Shown: positions 1 to 12,540 of the stretch, piece after piece | Layout: every line of letters starts with the position of its first letter | How positions within the stretch are numbered: the stretch's first letter is position 1 | Source of the DNA: Episyrphus balteatus | Taxonomy: Eukaryota > Arthropoda > Insecta > Diptera > Syrphidae | Direction: 5' to 3' | NCBI RefSeq assembly: GCF_945859705.1 | Contig: NC_079136.1 | Location: forward strand, 115,565,028 to 115,629,027 | DNA length: 64,000 nt | Made by a program: the position numbers and the translations under genes | The notes under the pieces: generated by a model | The model's input: the letters and a program-made list of their open reading frames with translations, nothing else | The model's database searches: none | Told to the model about the DNA's origin: nothing

Positions 1-2350
1 ACTTCCATGTGGCAACCCTATTTGAAAGGAAAAATTGTCACATAACTAATACATTCATATCTTTGTTGTTTGGCCAGATAAAAAAAAAATTTGAAAAGCC
101 AACCGAAAGCCAAAATAGTAAAAAAAAATAATAAAATAATACACTAGCCCAAAAAATTAAAGGAACAAAAAAAAATCGTGATTTTTTTTAGTGATTTTCG
201 ATAGGCTGTATCTCAGTAAAAAATAGCCGCATCATGATAAAATAAAAAGGATGTGAAAGCTCTATTCTTCTAGTTTTAGGATTAAATATTAAAATATTTT
301 ATTTCTAACGGTAAAATAGCAAAATTGTTGCAAATGTTCAAAAACCAAAATTTTCTAATTTTTTTTTGTTTTTACTTCTCTCATAAGGAAGTGGGAAAAT
401 TTTTTCTGATAAAATGATTATTATTTTTAGAAAGGCTTTTTATTAGGCTTTAGAATTCCGTTTGTTTCAAACTTCTACGATTTTTTTTACACTGCAATAT
501 CAGTCATCAAACCAAAAACCATACTTTTGACTTTGACTATCAATATCTCAACAACGGATCACTAAAGAGAAAATTTAAGGACACATTTAAAAACTTCATT
601 CAATTCTCTACAAAGAATATAAGTTTGCTTTGTAAAAAAAAGGTTTTCTTATTTTTGAGATTAATTTATGAAAGCTATCAAAATAGGCATTTTTACGGTT
701 TTTTAGAAAATGTACCGCTATTTAATTTCTATGGGTGTAAAGATTAAACTGAGGCTTAATTATTGAAGCTTAATATGCCTGAAATTGATATGCAAAGTTT
801 CAGGCTTATTCATCAAGCAGTTTTTCTGTTGTGATGGTTTGAACTTTTGAGATGAAGTAAAACACCATATTTCTGCAGTTCTAAATGACTTACTTCTTGT
901 AACTTTTTTATGAGCAAAATCAATTTTTTTTTAGTTTATTTGAACATTTTATTGATAAATATCGTTTAAATTTAAAATTAACCAAGTAAAAATTTAAAGT
1001 TTTCAAAAAAAACTTAAATTTTGAAAAAAAAGCTTTTTATACCATTTTTGGATATTTTTCCTAATTTTGAAATTTTTTTGTTTTTCTTTGGTTTATCTAT
1101 AATTTAAACGATATTTATCAATAAAATGTTCAAATAAACTAAAAAAAAATTGATTTTGCTCATAAAAAAGTTACAAGAAGTAAGTCATTTAGAACTGCAG
1201 AAATATGGTGTTTTACTTCATCTCAAAAGTTCAAACCATCACAACAGAAAAACTGCTTGATGAATAAGCCTGAAACTTTGCATATCAATTTCAGGCATAT
1301 TAAGCTTCAATAATTAAGCCTCAGTTTAATCTTTACACCCATAGAAATTAAATAGCGGTACATTTTCTAAAAAACCGTAAAAATGCCTATTTTGATAGCT
1401 TTCATAAATTAATCTCAAAAATAAGAAAACCTTTTTTTTTACAAAGCAAACTTATATTCTTTGTAGAGAATTGAATGAAGTTTTTAAATGTGTCCTTAAA
1501 TTTTCTCTTTAGTGATCCGTTGTTGAGATATTGATAGTCAAAGTCAAAAGTATGGTTTTTGGTTTGATGACTGATATTGCAGTGTAAAAAAAATCGTAGA
1601 AGTTTGAAACAAACGGAATTCTAAAGCCTAATAAAAAGCCTTTCTAAAAATAATAATCATTTTATCAGAAAAAATTTTCCCACTTCCTTATGAGAGAAGC
1701 AAAAACAAAAAAAAAATTGGAAAATTTTGGTTTTTGAACATTTGCAACAATTTTGCTATTTTACCGTTAGAAATAAAATATTTTAATATTTAATCCTAAA
1801 ACTAGAAGAATAGAGCTTTCACATCCTTTTTATTTTATCATGATGCGGTTATTTTTTACTGAGATACAGCCTATCGAAAATCACTAAAAAAATCACGATT
1901 TTTTTTTGTTCCTTTAATTTTTTGGGCTAGTGTATAAAGAACGTAACCCTACAAATGTGGCAACCCCATCCAAATTAAAACAACACTGACAAAAATCTTC
2001 TTTGAACAAAACAGTATAACTTTTTATGCACTAGAAAGCTAATCTATACGCCATATTTTAGATAATACTCCCTTCTATCTAAAAAATGTCGGGTGCCACC
2101 TCGCAAATGCAGACAAGTACTCGGCAACCCTACTCAAATGCTAAAAAACGCAAAAATCACTGGTTTTTTGGCCAAAGTGTATAATATTTGATAGAGTTAA
2201 AGGCTGTAAAATACATCCTGTATAGCTTAGACTCCCTTCTTTCTAAAAAATGTCGGGTGCCACCCCGCAAATGCAGACAAGTACTCGGCAACCCTATCCA
2301 AATGCTAAGAAACCCAAAAATCACTTGTTTTTTTGGCCAAAGTGTATAAC
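1..2350. repeat. Tandem repeat of about 160-165 bp with a GGCAACCCTA box, interrupted by the palindrome
   Basis: Two clear units lie at 2067-2184 and 2231-2349, offset 164 bp. They share ACTCCCTTCT, GTCGGGTGCCACC, CGCAAATGCAGACAAG, TACTCGGCAACCCTA and end in GGCCAAAGTGTATAA. Weaker copies of the GGCAACCC phrase occur at about 11 and 1960. Subtracting the inserted palindrome (1791 bp plus TA) leaves a spacing of about 157 bp between those two, close to the repeat period, so the palindrome appears to have landed inside the array. Confidence 0.7.
142..1932. mobile_element. Giant fold-back MITE: 1.79-kb near-perfect palindrome with TA target duplication
   Basis: The element starts CACTAGCCCAAAAAATTAAA at 142 and ends with its reverse complement at 1932. 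It is flanked by TA on both sides (140-141 and 1933-1934), as for Tc1/mariner-type insertions. The two arms (about 142-984 and 1090-1932, roughly 840 bp each) are almost identical in reverse complement; only scattered differences are visible, for example AGCCGC at 227-232 against GCGGTT near 1845. The central spacer is only about 105 bp. There is no open reading frame, so it is non-autonomous. The low divergence between the arms suggests recent insertion or arm homogenisation. Confidence 0.88.
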
Positions 2351-5300
2351 ATTAACATTAACGAAAATAAAAATTAACTTGAGACTCTTATCTTAGGTAC
2401 ATTTGTAACACCGTATTTTTTAAATTTCGATATAATTACAGAAACTTTTTTTTCCGCACTTAAAAATCAGAAACATTTTGTAAGATCTTTCGTGATAAAA
2501 GAGTTCAACACAAGTTAAAGAAGTCATATTTTTTGACCCCCTTCAAAAAATGTTTTTCAATTAAAAAATATTAAGAAACATTTATGAAGCATTTTTTTTC
2601 CAAGCAAAAAATATTCTTCATCATATAAATAGTGAAAAGTAAAATTAATCAATTCGGACCTAAATAATAAATTAATTTGTGTTTTTCTAGAGACCCCTGG
2701 AATCAACATAAGACTTAAAAAAAAAACCTTATTGAAGCATTGTTATGACATCATTTTAGGTTAGAAGGAATCTGTTATTAGCTCTTAAAGAAGTTTTAAG
2801 TATTGTCATACAAAATTAAGACCTTATGCCTTAACAAAAAAAAAAACTTCTATATTGATCAACATAAAGGGATTGATTTAAAAGAGGTTTTCACTATCAA
2901 GAAAATAAAACTCTGTTTCAATTTTCTGAGAGGTTGAAATAACATTTTGGGACCTCAAAAGAAAATTACTTATAAACAACTTAAATTCGTTTTTTTTTTG
3001 TAAGAGCATTTTCATTCCAAAACAAAAGTTAGTAGAGTTAAATTATAGTCGTTTGGACCTTAATTTTTGGGAACCCTTTGTAAAATAATAGGAAAAGGAC
3101 TACTTAAAATATATTTGCGAAAAATTCTCCTACAAAGGAACCTGTCTATTTTTTTTTCGAAAATCGGATCAGGATCCTAGAGATTTGATCTTAGAACATC
3201 ACTAAATATTCAAAAGATATTTTTAAAAATCTAAGGACTTTGCAACGTACTGAAATACGGAAAAAACTTATTTTTAAAACTACAAAAATCTTACAAATAT
3301 TTGTATCTAGTTATTTCATATTTAATTTTAAACTTTCGCAAAACAAAAGGAAAAGAATTTCTATTCTGCACAACAATTTGTATTCAAGTTAACTATAATA
3401 AATATTACTCTTTTAAAAAATTCCAAACATAAATCCTTTTGTTTTTCATTTTTTTTTCTGTTTGTTTTGTATTTTTAAATGAAATAAATATTCAATTTAA
3501 TTTATAAAATTACAAAAGAACAAAAAAAAAAAAAACAGAAACAACAGATAGTAAAGCACTTTCCATTGCTGAGAGAGCAAAGCAAAGTACTTTTTGGTAA
3601 TTGTGTGCAAAAGCAGGAATCAAATTACATAAATAGCATGCAAAGGACTTGAAATGAGATACGCTGGAGGGCAAATGTATAAGTAAGAGTATAGAGAGAA
3701 GTGAAAGGATAAAGATTATATTTTAACCATAATTTTTCTCCTCCTTTTTCAAAAAAAAAAAAAAAAAAAAAAATCAATTTAAGCAATGAGAGAAAGGCAA
3801 ATCGAGACAGAAAGAGATAGAGAGAGAGTGAAAAGGAAATATTTTTGGAATTTTTGGGAAACATTTTTGTTTAAAGTTGAGAAATTTTTTACTTTATGTA
3901 AATTTATGCAAAATCAGCCGTGTTGGCGGTCGGGTTAAAGAATATCAATTTTTTTTCTACATTTTTTTAGAAAAAGCAAAAAAAATTTTTACTGCGTGGG
4001 AAGAATCAGGACTCTTGCAGGCGGTCGGTGTATAGGCATAGAGAAAATCAATGTAGTACCTACCTATACATTTCTGTATCAACCAAGGCAACCCTTTTAT
4101 GATGAAAAGGCAACATCACTACTTGTTGGCCCTAAAGATTTTTGCTGTTAGTTTTTGGGAATTGGTATTTGCTTTGCGGTGGGAATTTGCACCACAAAAA
4201 CCAACCAACTCACTATGATCCTAGAGACAATCCTTTTGAAAGATGTGAACTTCAAAGAGGGATTCACAAGAAAGATATAGACTCACTTCGAATGACTTTA
4301 CACTCAACAAACACTGAAGCGTGCCTGAATTTATTTTTATCCAATGGAATTTTTGCTTAGGGTAGATGAATATTTTTTTTTGTTCTGAGGAAAAGAATTT
4401 CATGAAAATGGAGGAGGGTTTACAGGGTTTTCGTACGTGTCAATTGATTTTGAAAATATTGAACACATGAGATGGGATATTGTATTTTTTTGTTTAACAA
4501 GATAGGAAGTACATTTACGCATTCCAAATTGTGTGGGAGAGGGCTTTAAAGTTTTTGAATTTGTCAACTAAAGTTCAAGGCAATGGAAGTAAATTCTTGA
4601 AAATTCACTTAAATTTAGTAAGGCAGAAAATTGGTTCCTAAATTTCTATAAAGGGTCGCAAACTTTAATTTTTAGTTTTAAAATTCCTTTTATAGATCTC
4701 TTGCAGATTATGTTTTTTTAGAAAGCCTTGATTTTTTTTTTTAATTTTCTACTAGAATGACCGCCAGTTTTTTTTTGTTTCATATCTGTCAATTTCTCAA
4801 AATTGAAACATTAGCAAGGTCTATAAAGTTTTTTGTTCAGACGTTGGATGTTCTAAATTATTTACGTACTCTGTTTTGTTTCTTGCCATAAGAGGAACAA
4901 AGATAACATCATTTTCTAAAGCGTTGAACAACTAAAAAAATTTTAGTACAGTCCTCTTTCTATTTTTTTGGAAATGGTTCTCAAATATAGAGGTCCAAAA
5001 GACTACCATATTACTTTCCTAAGGTGTTGTGTCAGAAAAAACAAGATGTTTTTATTTGCAGGAAATCAAACCTGTTTTATTCTTAAGTGAATTTCGTTTG
5101 AAAAGATTTTTTTTTTTTGAGGAGGTCCTAAAGTCTCAATTTTGTCAACCTCTTTTGGAAAAGTTCCAAAACATTGGAAGAGAATTTTTACTTTGATTAT
5201 TACGGAAACTTAAACTCACCTAATGGTGATCAAAAGCGAAATATTTTATTTTTGTATAGGGTCTTAATTTGTTGTCATTATCTTCAAAACTTCTTTTGAA

Positions 5301-5940
5301 GCTTACGAAAGATTTAATGGCAAATTCCTTACATCCTAAAATGATGTCACCTAAAGTGCTGATCAAAGGGTTATTTATTCAAAATTAATGTTGATACAAG
5401 AGACCTCTAAGAAAACTATTTTAGGACTATCTTTTAGTAACTTTATCAACGTATGCCATTGAAAAAAAAGCGTAAAGGGATGCGGTGTTTTAACTCTTTT
5501 AAATAAATCTTACATAGAGATATTTTGTATTTTCAAAGGAAGAATGATGCGATCAATGATTCAGAGAACAAAACTCATAAAAATAATGAACATAATTTTT
5601 TTGGGACCCCCTAGCGGAAATAAGAGTTTGTTTCAATCTGCAACTTAAAGCATTCATTACCTTTTTGGACCCCATTTTAGTATTTGCTTTTATTTCAGAA
5701 ATGCAACTGAAATTTAGGACCCTATACAAAAAATCTTATTAAGAGATAAACTTAAAAAAAAAAATCAAAATTAGAAGTGAATTAATGGAATCGTGGAAAA
5801 GAACAACAACATACAAAATAATTTATTTTTGGGACCTTTTTTCGGAAAATTCATAAAAAGAGAATAAAATCAGTTACTTTATGGATTAAAAAAAAATATA
5901 TATTATGAAACAAACTAAGACCCTAAAAATATTTAAACCT
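2351..5940. other. AT-rich intronic DNA with recurring GGACC/GACCC phrases, no gene
   Basis: I see no coding segment. Short phrases such as TTTTGGGACC, GGACCTTA, GACCCC and their complements recur roughly every 100 bp or more in 2520-3190 and 4980-5880 (for example near 2535, 2652, 2690, 2949, 3054, 5125, 5604, 5665, 5835). This looks like a heavily decayed tandem repeat, but the spacing is irregular. A poly-A run of more than 20 bases lies at 3751-3773. The short open frames at 3625-3864 and 4142-4403 are not convincing genes. Confidence 0.4.
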
Positions 5941-7400
5941 TAACTGTAGTGAGAGAGAAGAATAAAGCCTATGAAAACAAAATTGACTTCATATTCATAA
6001 TTATTATCCAAAAAATGACTAAACCAAATCCTAAACCTTACAATCCAAATAGACAACTCAAGAACAAAAAAAAAATTAATATTCCAAAAAGTCTTCCAAT
6101 CAATTGTAAATTGCATTCCACTCTGCAAGCCAAAACAAAAATTCAAACAACAAAAAAATTTCTTCATTTTGAATTTGACTTTTACTGTATATCTGCCTAG
6201 CATCGACAAAATTAAAATTCCAATCGAACTTCTGTCGTATTTAGCTGAATTTATCGGCACGAGTTTGACTTTTTTGTATACTCGTCGTACATTTATTCTT
6301 AACTTTTGCTTCATCGAATGAAAATGAAGATGAAAACTTTTTTTATTTCTTTATTTTTTTTTTCGAAAAAAGATGAACACCGAGAAAAATCCTTTATATA
6401 ATTCTGCGTCAAAAATCCGCAGGAGAGATTTCATCATCAACAGAATCAGAAGTAGTAGCATAGCAAAACAAGAACAAACGGAATAGGAATTTCCAATGCG
6501 AACGAACGTGTGAAAAACTTTTCCCCCAATTCTACCATATTTGTGAAAAACTTGGTCTTCACTCCTATTTTGGGGGTGTTGTTGTTGTTATTGTCAAACA
6601 GCATTTTTGCGCTTCCTCTAAAATAGAATAATGAGAGACGTGCAACATTTCTCATCTTATAAGAAGAAGAAGAAGCAGAAATTTCGCGAAAATCTCCAAA
6701 AACTCTATAGACCTTTGCAATTATATTTGCCAAAGTCTATCAAGTTTAGCGCATCACATCCTCTTGAAACTTTAACCTTGTTTAAGCTGTTTTTGTTTGT
6801 GTGTGTCAGTTGTATCTCTCAACATATTAATAAAGATAGTTTATTATTATTTTTTTTTATATTTGATTTTTATTCAAAGAAGAACTTAAAACTTTACCTT
6901 GACGAAGATTTTTGAAAAAAGATTTTTAAATTAAATTTTGTTTCTTATATTTTTTTTTTGTTATCTTCTCAAAATGTCTTCCAATTAGTGTATGTGTGTT
7001 AATTGGAACATTAAATTGGCATTGCATTTCTCTCACGTCGTCGTCTTCGTCGTTGTTGATTAAAATATGAACTTAAATGTCTTATCTTGTCAAGGACTCT
7101 CTCAGTGTTTTGGTTTGAAAAGTTGAAGAAACTATGTTTTAATTGTTTTGACATACTTTTGCCAGCGAGAAATCAAAATTATACAAATTAGTAAAGTTTA
7201 AATTTTGATTTATTGTCTTATGTCTTGTCTTATCCCACTTCTGATTTTTGCGTTATTTAAAAATGAATCGGAACTATTTTAAGGTCTACTATTATTATAC
7301 ATTTTTTATAGATTTTTCTAAGTTTCTTCCTTAAGTAGATCTTTAAAATTTATACTTCCCGTATTGCCTGAAAGGTTCCATAACAGATGACATTAATTTT
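5941..7400. other. Intronic DNA, no gene seen
   Basis: Overlapping open frames on both strands (5940-6314, 6446-6915) have no recognisable domain, low complexity from poly-A/T and AAG runs, and no splice or start context that singles one out. The stretch at 6400-6660 is a little less AT-rich and contains a GTT/GTC triplet run near 6577. Confidence 0.4.
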
Positions 7401-7429
7401 ATTTATTGTTTAAATCAGGGTTGTTAAAA

Positions 7430-8100
7430 ATTATTTTTTTTTTAGTGCATTTGTTTTCCATTAACAAAAAAAAAAAATATTTTTTGCAAATAAAAAATGT
7501 TTGCATTACCTAATAAAAATATGTATAATGTACATTATAGGTACATAGATTTCAAGTGATAAAAATTTGCATAGAAAAAAAATTTTTGTCTTCAACTGAA
7601 AAGAATATTCATTAAAAAAAATATTCATTATAATAAAAATCAATGCAAAATGTTGCATTAAATATTTTTTTTTTAATATTGGTCAAATTGCTTACAGTTT
7701 TCTCCTCGACCATAAACTATACATATATTGATTCTAATTTATGGTCAAACAGCCAAAATTGTAAGAAATTCGACGAATATTAAAAAAAATATTTAATGCA
7801 CATATTTTGCGTTGAATATTTTTTTTTTTCAATTCAGAAAATTTTTTATTTGCAATAATTTTTTTTTTTGATGAAAACATTTTAATTTGCAATCAAAATT
7901 TTATTTTCAATGCAGGTAAATATTTTTAGTTGCATTAACATTTTTTTTTTAGTTGCAACAAATATTTTTTTTTAATGCAATTATTTGTAGTAAAAATTTT
8001 TTTTAATGCAATTTTTTTCAATTGTAACAAATATTTTTTTTTTTGGTTGCAATAAATTTTTTTTTTTTAAATTTCAAATGCATTTTTTTTTTCCAATTGA
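7430..8100. repeat. T-rich decayed repeat with recurring TTGCATTAAAT/TTTTTTT phrases and an internal inverted repeat
   Basis: The block repeats variants of TTTTTTTAATGCAA and TTGCAATAAATTTTTTT about ten times between 7470 and 8085. Around a centre near 7720 there is an inverted arrangement: AATGTTGCATTAAATATTT with GACCATAAACTA on the left faces TTTATGGTC and AATATTTAATGCACATATTT on the right, so part of it is a diverged fold-back element. There is no coding content. Confidence 0.5.
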
Positions 8101-8179
8101 TATTTTAACCACTCTGGATGAAAAAGGTGCAAATGTTTCCTTTCTATTAGAATTCAGAATTTTTACAGCCTACAAAATT

Positions 8180-8840
8180 ATCTTGAATGAAAGGGTGTTT
8201 TTTTTTGAAAAAAAAAGAAAATCTGCGATATGGTCATAAAAGGTGAAATTTCCAAAATTTTTAAAATTGTTGTCTTTTATATAAGAATTACGAATAAAAT
8301 AATTGGAAATTTATTCATCTGAAAGGGTGTAGAGAAAATGTGGGTTTATTGTAAAAACTATGGTACCCTATTAAATTTCAACAATTGTGTTACTTATGCG
8401 ATTGAAAGCAATAATCTGAAGTGTTTTTCAGAATATCTTGTTTTACAGTGTGCTATTTTGATATAGAAACCAATAATAAAGACATTTCATAAAATAATTT
8501 TGGGTGATAGGGTGTTTTTTTTCGAGAAGATTCTGTAATAAGGAAGCCCCAAAAAGCCAATGATTCGTATAGACTTTTTATTTGTAATGAGAATAAATAA
8601 AAATGAGTCTTTCGACGGCAGAGTGTTTTATTTAAATGAATGACACAAAAATACTTCATAATACAAATTCTGTTCAAAATCTCTACTTTTTACTTGATCG
8701 AAAAAAACACCCTTTCATCTATTCTTCCATTGATACTTGACTATTACATAAGGATTTGTAACTTTATTCTTGAGTTTCAATAGGTTGCCAATTTTAAAAC
8801 AGATTTTCACCAAAAAAAAAAACACCCTTTCATTTAAAAA
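8180..8840. repeat. Repeat cluster with GAAAGGGTGTTTTTTTT boxes in both orientations
   Basis: Plus-oriented copies begin near 8189 (GAAAGGGTGTTTTTTTT), 8320 (GAAAGGGTGTAGAG), 8506 (GATAGGGTGTTTTTTT) and 8619 (a weaker GCAGAGTGTTTT). Minus-oriented copies lie near 8704 (AAAAAACACCCTTTCAT) and 8818. Spacings are about 110-190 bp. The flanking sequence is diverged. The arrangement could be an old tandem array with an inversion, or the two arms of a degraded fold-back element. Confidence 0.55.
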
Positions 8841-9325
8841 ATCATGTTTTTTTGGTACCGATGACAAATTGAGCATTTATTAGACATTTTACACGAATCA
8901 TTAGCATTGAGGGACTTATAATAGAATTTTCTCACTCAAAAATGTTCTCTTTCTCTTCGATCCTTGGTCCTTATTGCAAAAGGATACTTTTTGCCAAGTT
9001 TCATGAGATTACCAAGTTTTTGTTTTTTATTTTACCTGTACTTTGAAAATCTAAACCTTTGCTTCCTAGTGGTTTCAATCATCAAAATTTGAAAATTAGT
9101 GCATTAGCCATTCCATTATGAGTACTACAACTAACAAAAAATTTAATATCCGTATAAAAGTTAATATTAAGTTAAAAAAAATGCAGGATTTGTGAGGGTT
9201 TTCTCAATTTTTCAAGTAGCCTTAGGCTTAGAGCTACAAAATTAAATGGTTCTTCAATCAATGGAATATGTAAACATGTTTTTAAACAGAAAATTTGCTT
9301 TTCCCATCTAAATACTAGTTTAATA
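8841..9325. other. Intronic DNA, nothing recognised
   Basis: This is AT-rich sequence without repeats, open frames or motifs that I can support. Confidence 0.4.
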
Positions 9326-9422
9326 AGGTCCATTTTCTTCACTCGGAGTTGAACAAAACTTGAGAATTTTTATATTAAAAATTCGCAAGTTATGTTCAAC
9401 TCCGAGTGAAGAAAATGGACCT
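9326..9422. repeat. 97-bp near-perfect hairpin
   Basis: The left arm starts AGGTCCATTTTCTTCACTCG and the right arm ends with its exact reverse complement. The arms continue through GAGTTGAACAAAACTTG on the left, which faces CAAGTTATGTTCAACTC with one mismatch, and then a second inner palindrome (GAATTTTTATATTAAAAATTC). Nearly the whole length can fold into a single stem of about 45 bp. It could be a very small MITE or a precursor of small RNAs; the sequence alone does not decide. Confidence 0.8.
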
Positions 9423-11340
9423 AAGACTTTTTGGTTTTTTATTAATTAACTATATTTTTTAGTTCAACGCCAAATCTAAATTTTAAGGTTTTTTGAAAGA
9501 AATTATCGTTAAGCTTCCTGACAGTTGACTTTTTTTTCAAAAGAAAGCAAATGCAAAAAAATGTTTAATCCAAACTAATATTTTTACTATTTTTAACATC
9601 AATGAAAGTGAAAAAAAAAAATAATAAAAATGCTTTCAATAAAATTTCCATTAACTCCTTGATCCAAATTGATTTACTCTTAGTCTTTCAAGCTTTTCTA
9701 CATCAAATAAAACAAATAAAAAAAAAAACACAAAAGTAAAAATCAATTAATTAAGATTACAAAAAATCAAAGCAATTACAAGTAATCAAAGAGGTTTTTT
9801 TTTTTAAGCTATGTTTTCATATCGGACTTTTCTAGAATCATTTCCTTATGGTCCTCCCAAAGCTACAATTATATTCCCGTGTTAACTAATGGATTTGTAT
9901 GTTTTTTTTTTTGTTAAAACAAAAGACCTGGAATAACACTTTTTTCTGCTTTATTTTTTTTCTGTTCATATCTCTGACTTGGTTGTCATGTTGCTGAAGG
10001 GATTCCGCACTCACAGAGGTGCAACATTCATTCCCATGTCAGCTTTACAGAACTCATATTGAAAAACAAAAAAAAAAAAAAATAGTGGAATTGCAGTTTC
10101 TAGAAAAGTTTTTAGTTTTATACATTTTTTTCGTTGCTTTTTTTTCGATTTTAACTTCCATCAAGAGAAGAGAGAGAGAATGAAGAGGCGCCATCTACAT
10201 AATGCGGTTGCAAACCAATTCACACTGCAGCAGTATAGAAGCAAAAGTAAAACTGCGAATTTCTAACAGTCAGCGAGCTTGTATGTATGTAGGTACCATT
10301 TTTAATGGCACCTCTGCACTTTTAGTAAAAATGTGCCACAACCATCTGCTCCTGATTCTCTGCCATTGCCAAGCCATTGCTGGGTGATGGTTGCTTCTTC
10401 AATTCCTGGTTCATATGTAGCAAATAGCATTGCCAATGTAATCTTTGTGTATAGTTCATATTCTTTCCAGTCAGTCAGTTCAATGGTTTCACGTTTACGT
10501 GTCAACGAATGGGGGGTGTGATGAGATATGGGGGAAATTGGGGAGGGGGTGGTAATTTAAGCCAATACGACACACAGAATTATTACTACAAAACTTTCAC
10601 GCTACATAGTTAGATAGAAATTGCCTTTCTTGACAGATAGATGGAGCATGCATTCTATATCCCCACTCCCTGATTTAGCATCACCGACAAAAAAGACGCA
10701 GTTGAAATAGAGAAATATCAAAAAATATATTAAAGGACGAGTAGATACAAAAAAAAAAAAAAAAAAAAAAAATTGGAAACACGGTATAGAAGATGCCGCT
10801 TTTATATAAGGCAACAGAGCATCACCAGCAAATAAATATAAAGGAACTGAGGTGTAAATGTTTTCATTTTGTAACTCATAGAAAGAAAGGAGAGCTCAGG
10901 ACGTGCACCGAATGCAAGAAAAGGCTTCTTTAGTTTGACTTTAGCCTTGGCTCTGTTTCTACCCCCTACTCTCTTACATTTTTTTTGTTGTACATTTTTT
11001 TTTCTATAAATATATAGAAGAGAGATGTTTTCTGATACGAGGTATTATTTTAATGGGAACCTTTGACACCTTTCTTCGTCTTCGTCTTCGTCTTCGTCTT
11101 CGTCTTCTTTTTTTTTTTTTTTTTTCTATACCATAACCAACCTGGAATCTTTTCACTCTTCTCTACTTCTCATCGACTTATAGTCCACTTTTTTTTTTTT
11201 TTTTTTCTTAAGACAAGTCATATAGAAGAAAAGATTCCTCTCGCTAAAAGTTAACGAAACGAACATTTTCTCCTCCTCATCACATCATCTTATTCACTTT
11301 TCACCATAAATGTGAGGTAAATGTGTAAGATGTATACGTT
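9423..11340. other. Mostly unique intronic DNA with microsatellites
   Basis: No exon is recognised. There is a GA run at about 10166-10177, poly-A at 10751-10771, a CTTCGT hexanucleotide run at about 11073-11106 followed by poly-T, and a second poly-T at 11189-11206. The section 10180-10560 is relatively GC-rich with overlapping open frames on both strands (10202-10521); none has a recognisable domain. This less repetitive stretch is a candidate for conserved non-coding sequence, but nothing in the bases proves it. Confidence 0.4.
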
Positions 11341-12540
11341 AGGTTGGCATGGTTACCAATGGTTGATTTTGTACCAGTTAGTTGACACATAGTGATTTAA
11401 AGCTTTTGTGCACATTATACCAGTTTGTCGACAAGTCTACACAGACAATTTTTTTTTTTTCAAATTTAAAGCACCATTTATGTGTCTTAAAATCATTTTA
11501 TCTATAATGCCTTTTGAAGGCAAAATTATTAATTTTTAAGAACTTCATCTTAGTTTATACCAATCAGTATTTTTAAGTTTTCGACTAGTTACTAGTTTTT
11601 CTTGCGAATTAAAACACTTTTATTAAGAATTTCATCATAATACAGTCGATTTATAATTCCTGATTTTTTTTTTATTGTCGTAAGATAAACAGAATATATT
11701 ATACCAAATTATACTAACTGGCCAAACAAATTTTTGCAGAGAACATGAAGTTCCAATTCAATTGAAAGTGGCATTGCTGAATTGAAACTAATCAAAAGAC
11801 ATTATAAGGAAATTACTCATTTTATACCAGTTTATACCAATTGTTTTACCATTAATAATACTAATTTTTCATCAATTTCTCAGCCTAATGTGGAACTTAT
11901 AACAAAATCAGATGGTCCGTGTTAGTTATGCACTTTATTCATATTTATACCAATCAGCTCATAAGTTCCAAAATATCTGGCAAGTAGAGCGAATTGTAAA
12001 GTAAAACCTATAAGTTTACAACTTCTGTAATTTTTATCAGTTTATACCAATTAACTATATTAGCAAAAACTTGGAAATTGACACTAACCAATAATTTTTT
12101 TTTTTAAAGAAAATATCATTTTATATGCCTTTTATACCAGTTAAGAATAAAATTCCGACGAAAATTACTGGAAATAATAATAAATTTTCATGTATTTGTT
12201 ATTGGTTTAAAGGAAAACGTATTAATACGAAACATGATCGTATTCACAACAATCTTTATACCAGTTTATACCAATCAATTGATTAATATTTGAAAGCAAA
12301 AACTTGTCCTATCACATAATTCACTTGTAAATATTGAAACCAACCAATATAAAAAAAATATCAATTTATATGCCTTTTATACCAGTTAAAAATAAAATTC
12401 CGGGAAAAACTACCGAAAATATTAATAAATTTTCATATATTTATTGGTTTAAGGGAATACTTATTAAAATGACACATGATTATTCACTATAATTTTTATA
12501 CCAGTTTATACCAATAATTTGATAAAATAAATAAAGTAGG
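11341..12540. repeat. Diverged tandem array with box TTTATACCAGTTTATACCAA
   Basis: Copies or halves of the box occur at about 11416, 11557, 11699, 11822, 11946, 12043, 12131, 12256, 12374 and 12497, commonly 85-145 bp apart. The most recent pair shows a longer period of about 242 bp: 12112-12285 and 12355-12527 share TATGCCTTTTATACCAGTTA, AATAAAATTCCG, TTATTGGTTTAA and the double box. Between boxes, older units have lost almost all similarity. Confidence 0.7.

Noticed and set aside
2351..5940. A further box array based on GGACC phrases
   Set aside because: Spacing is irregular and the phrase is short, so it was noted only as a possible decayed repeat rather than as a supported array.
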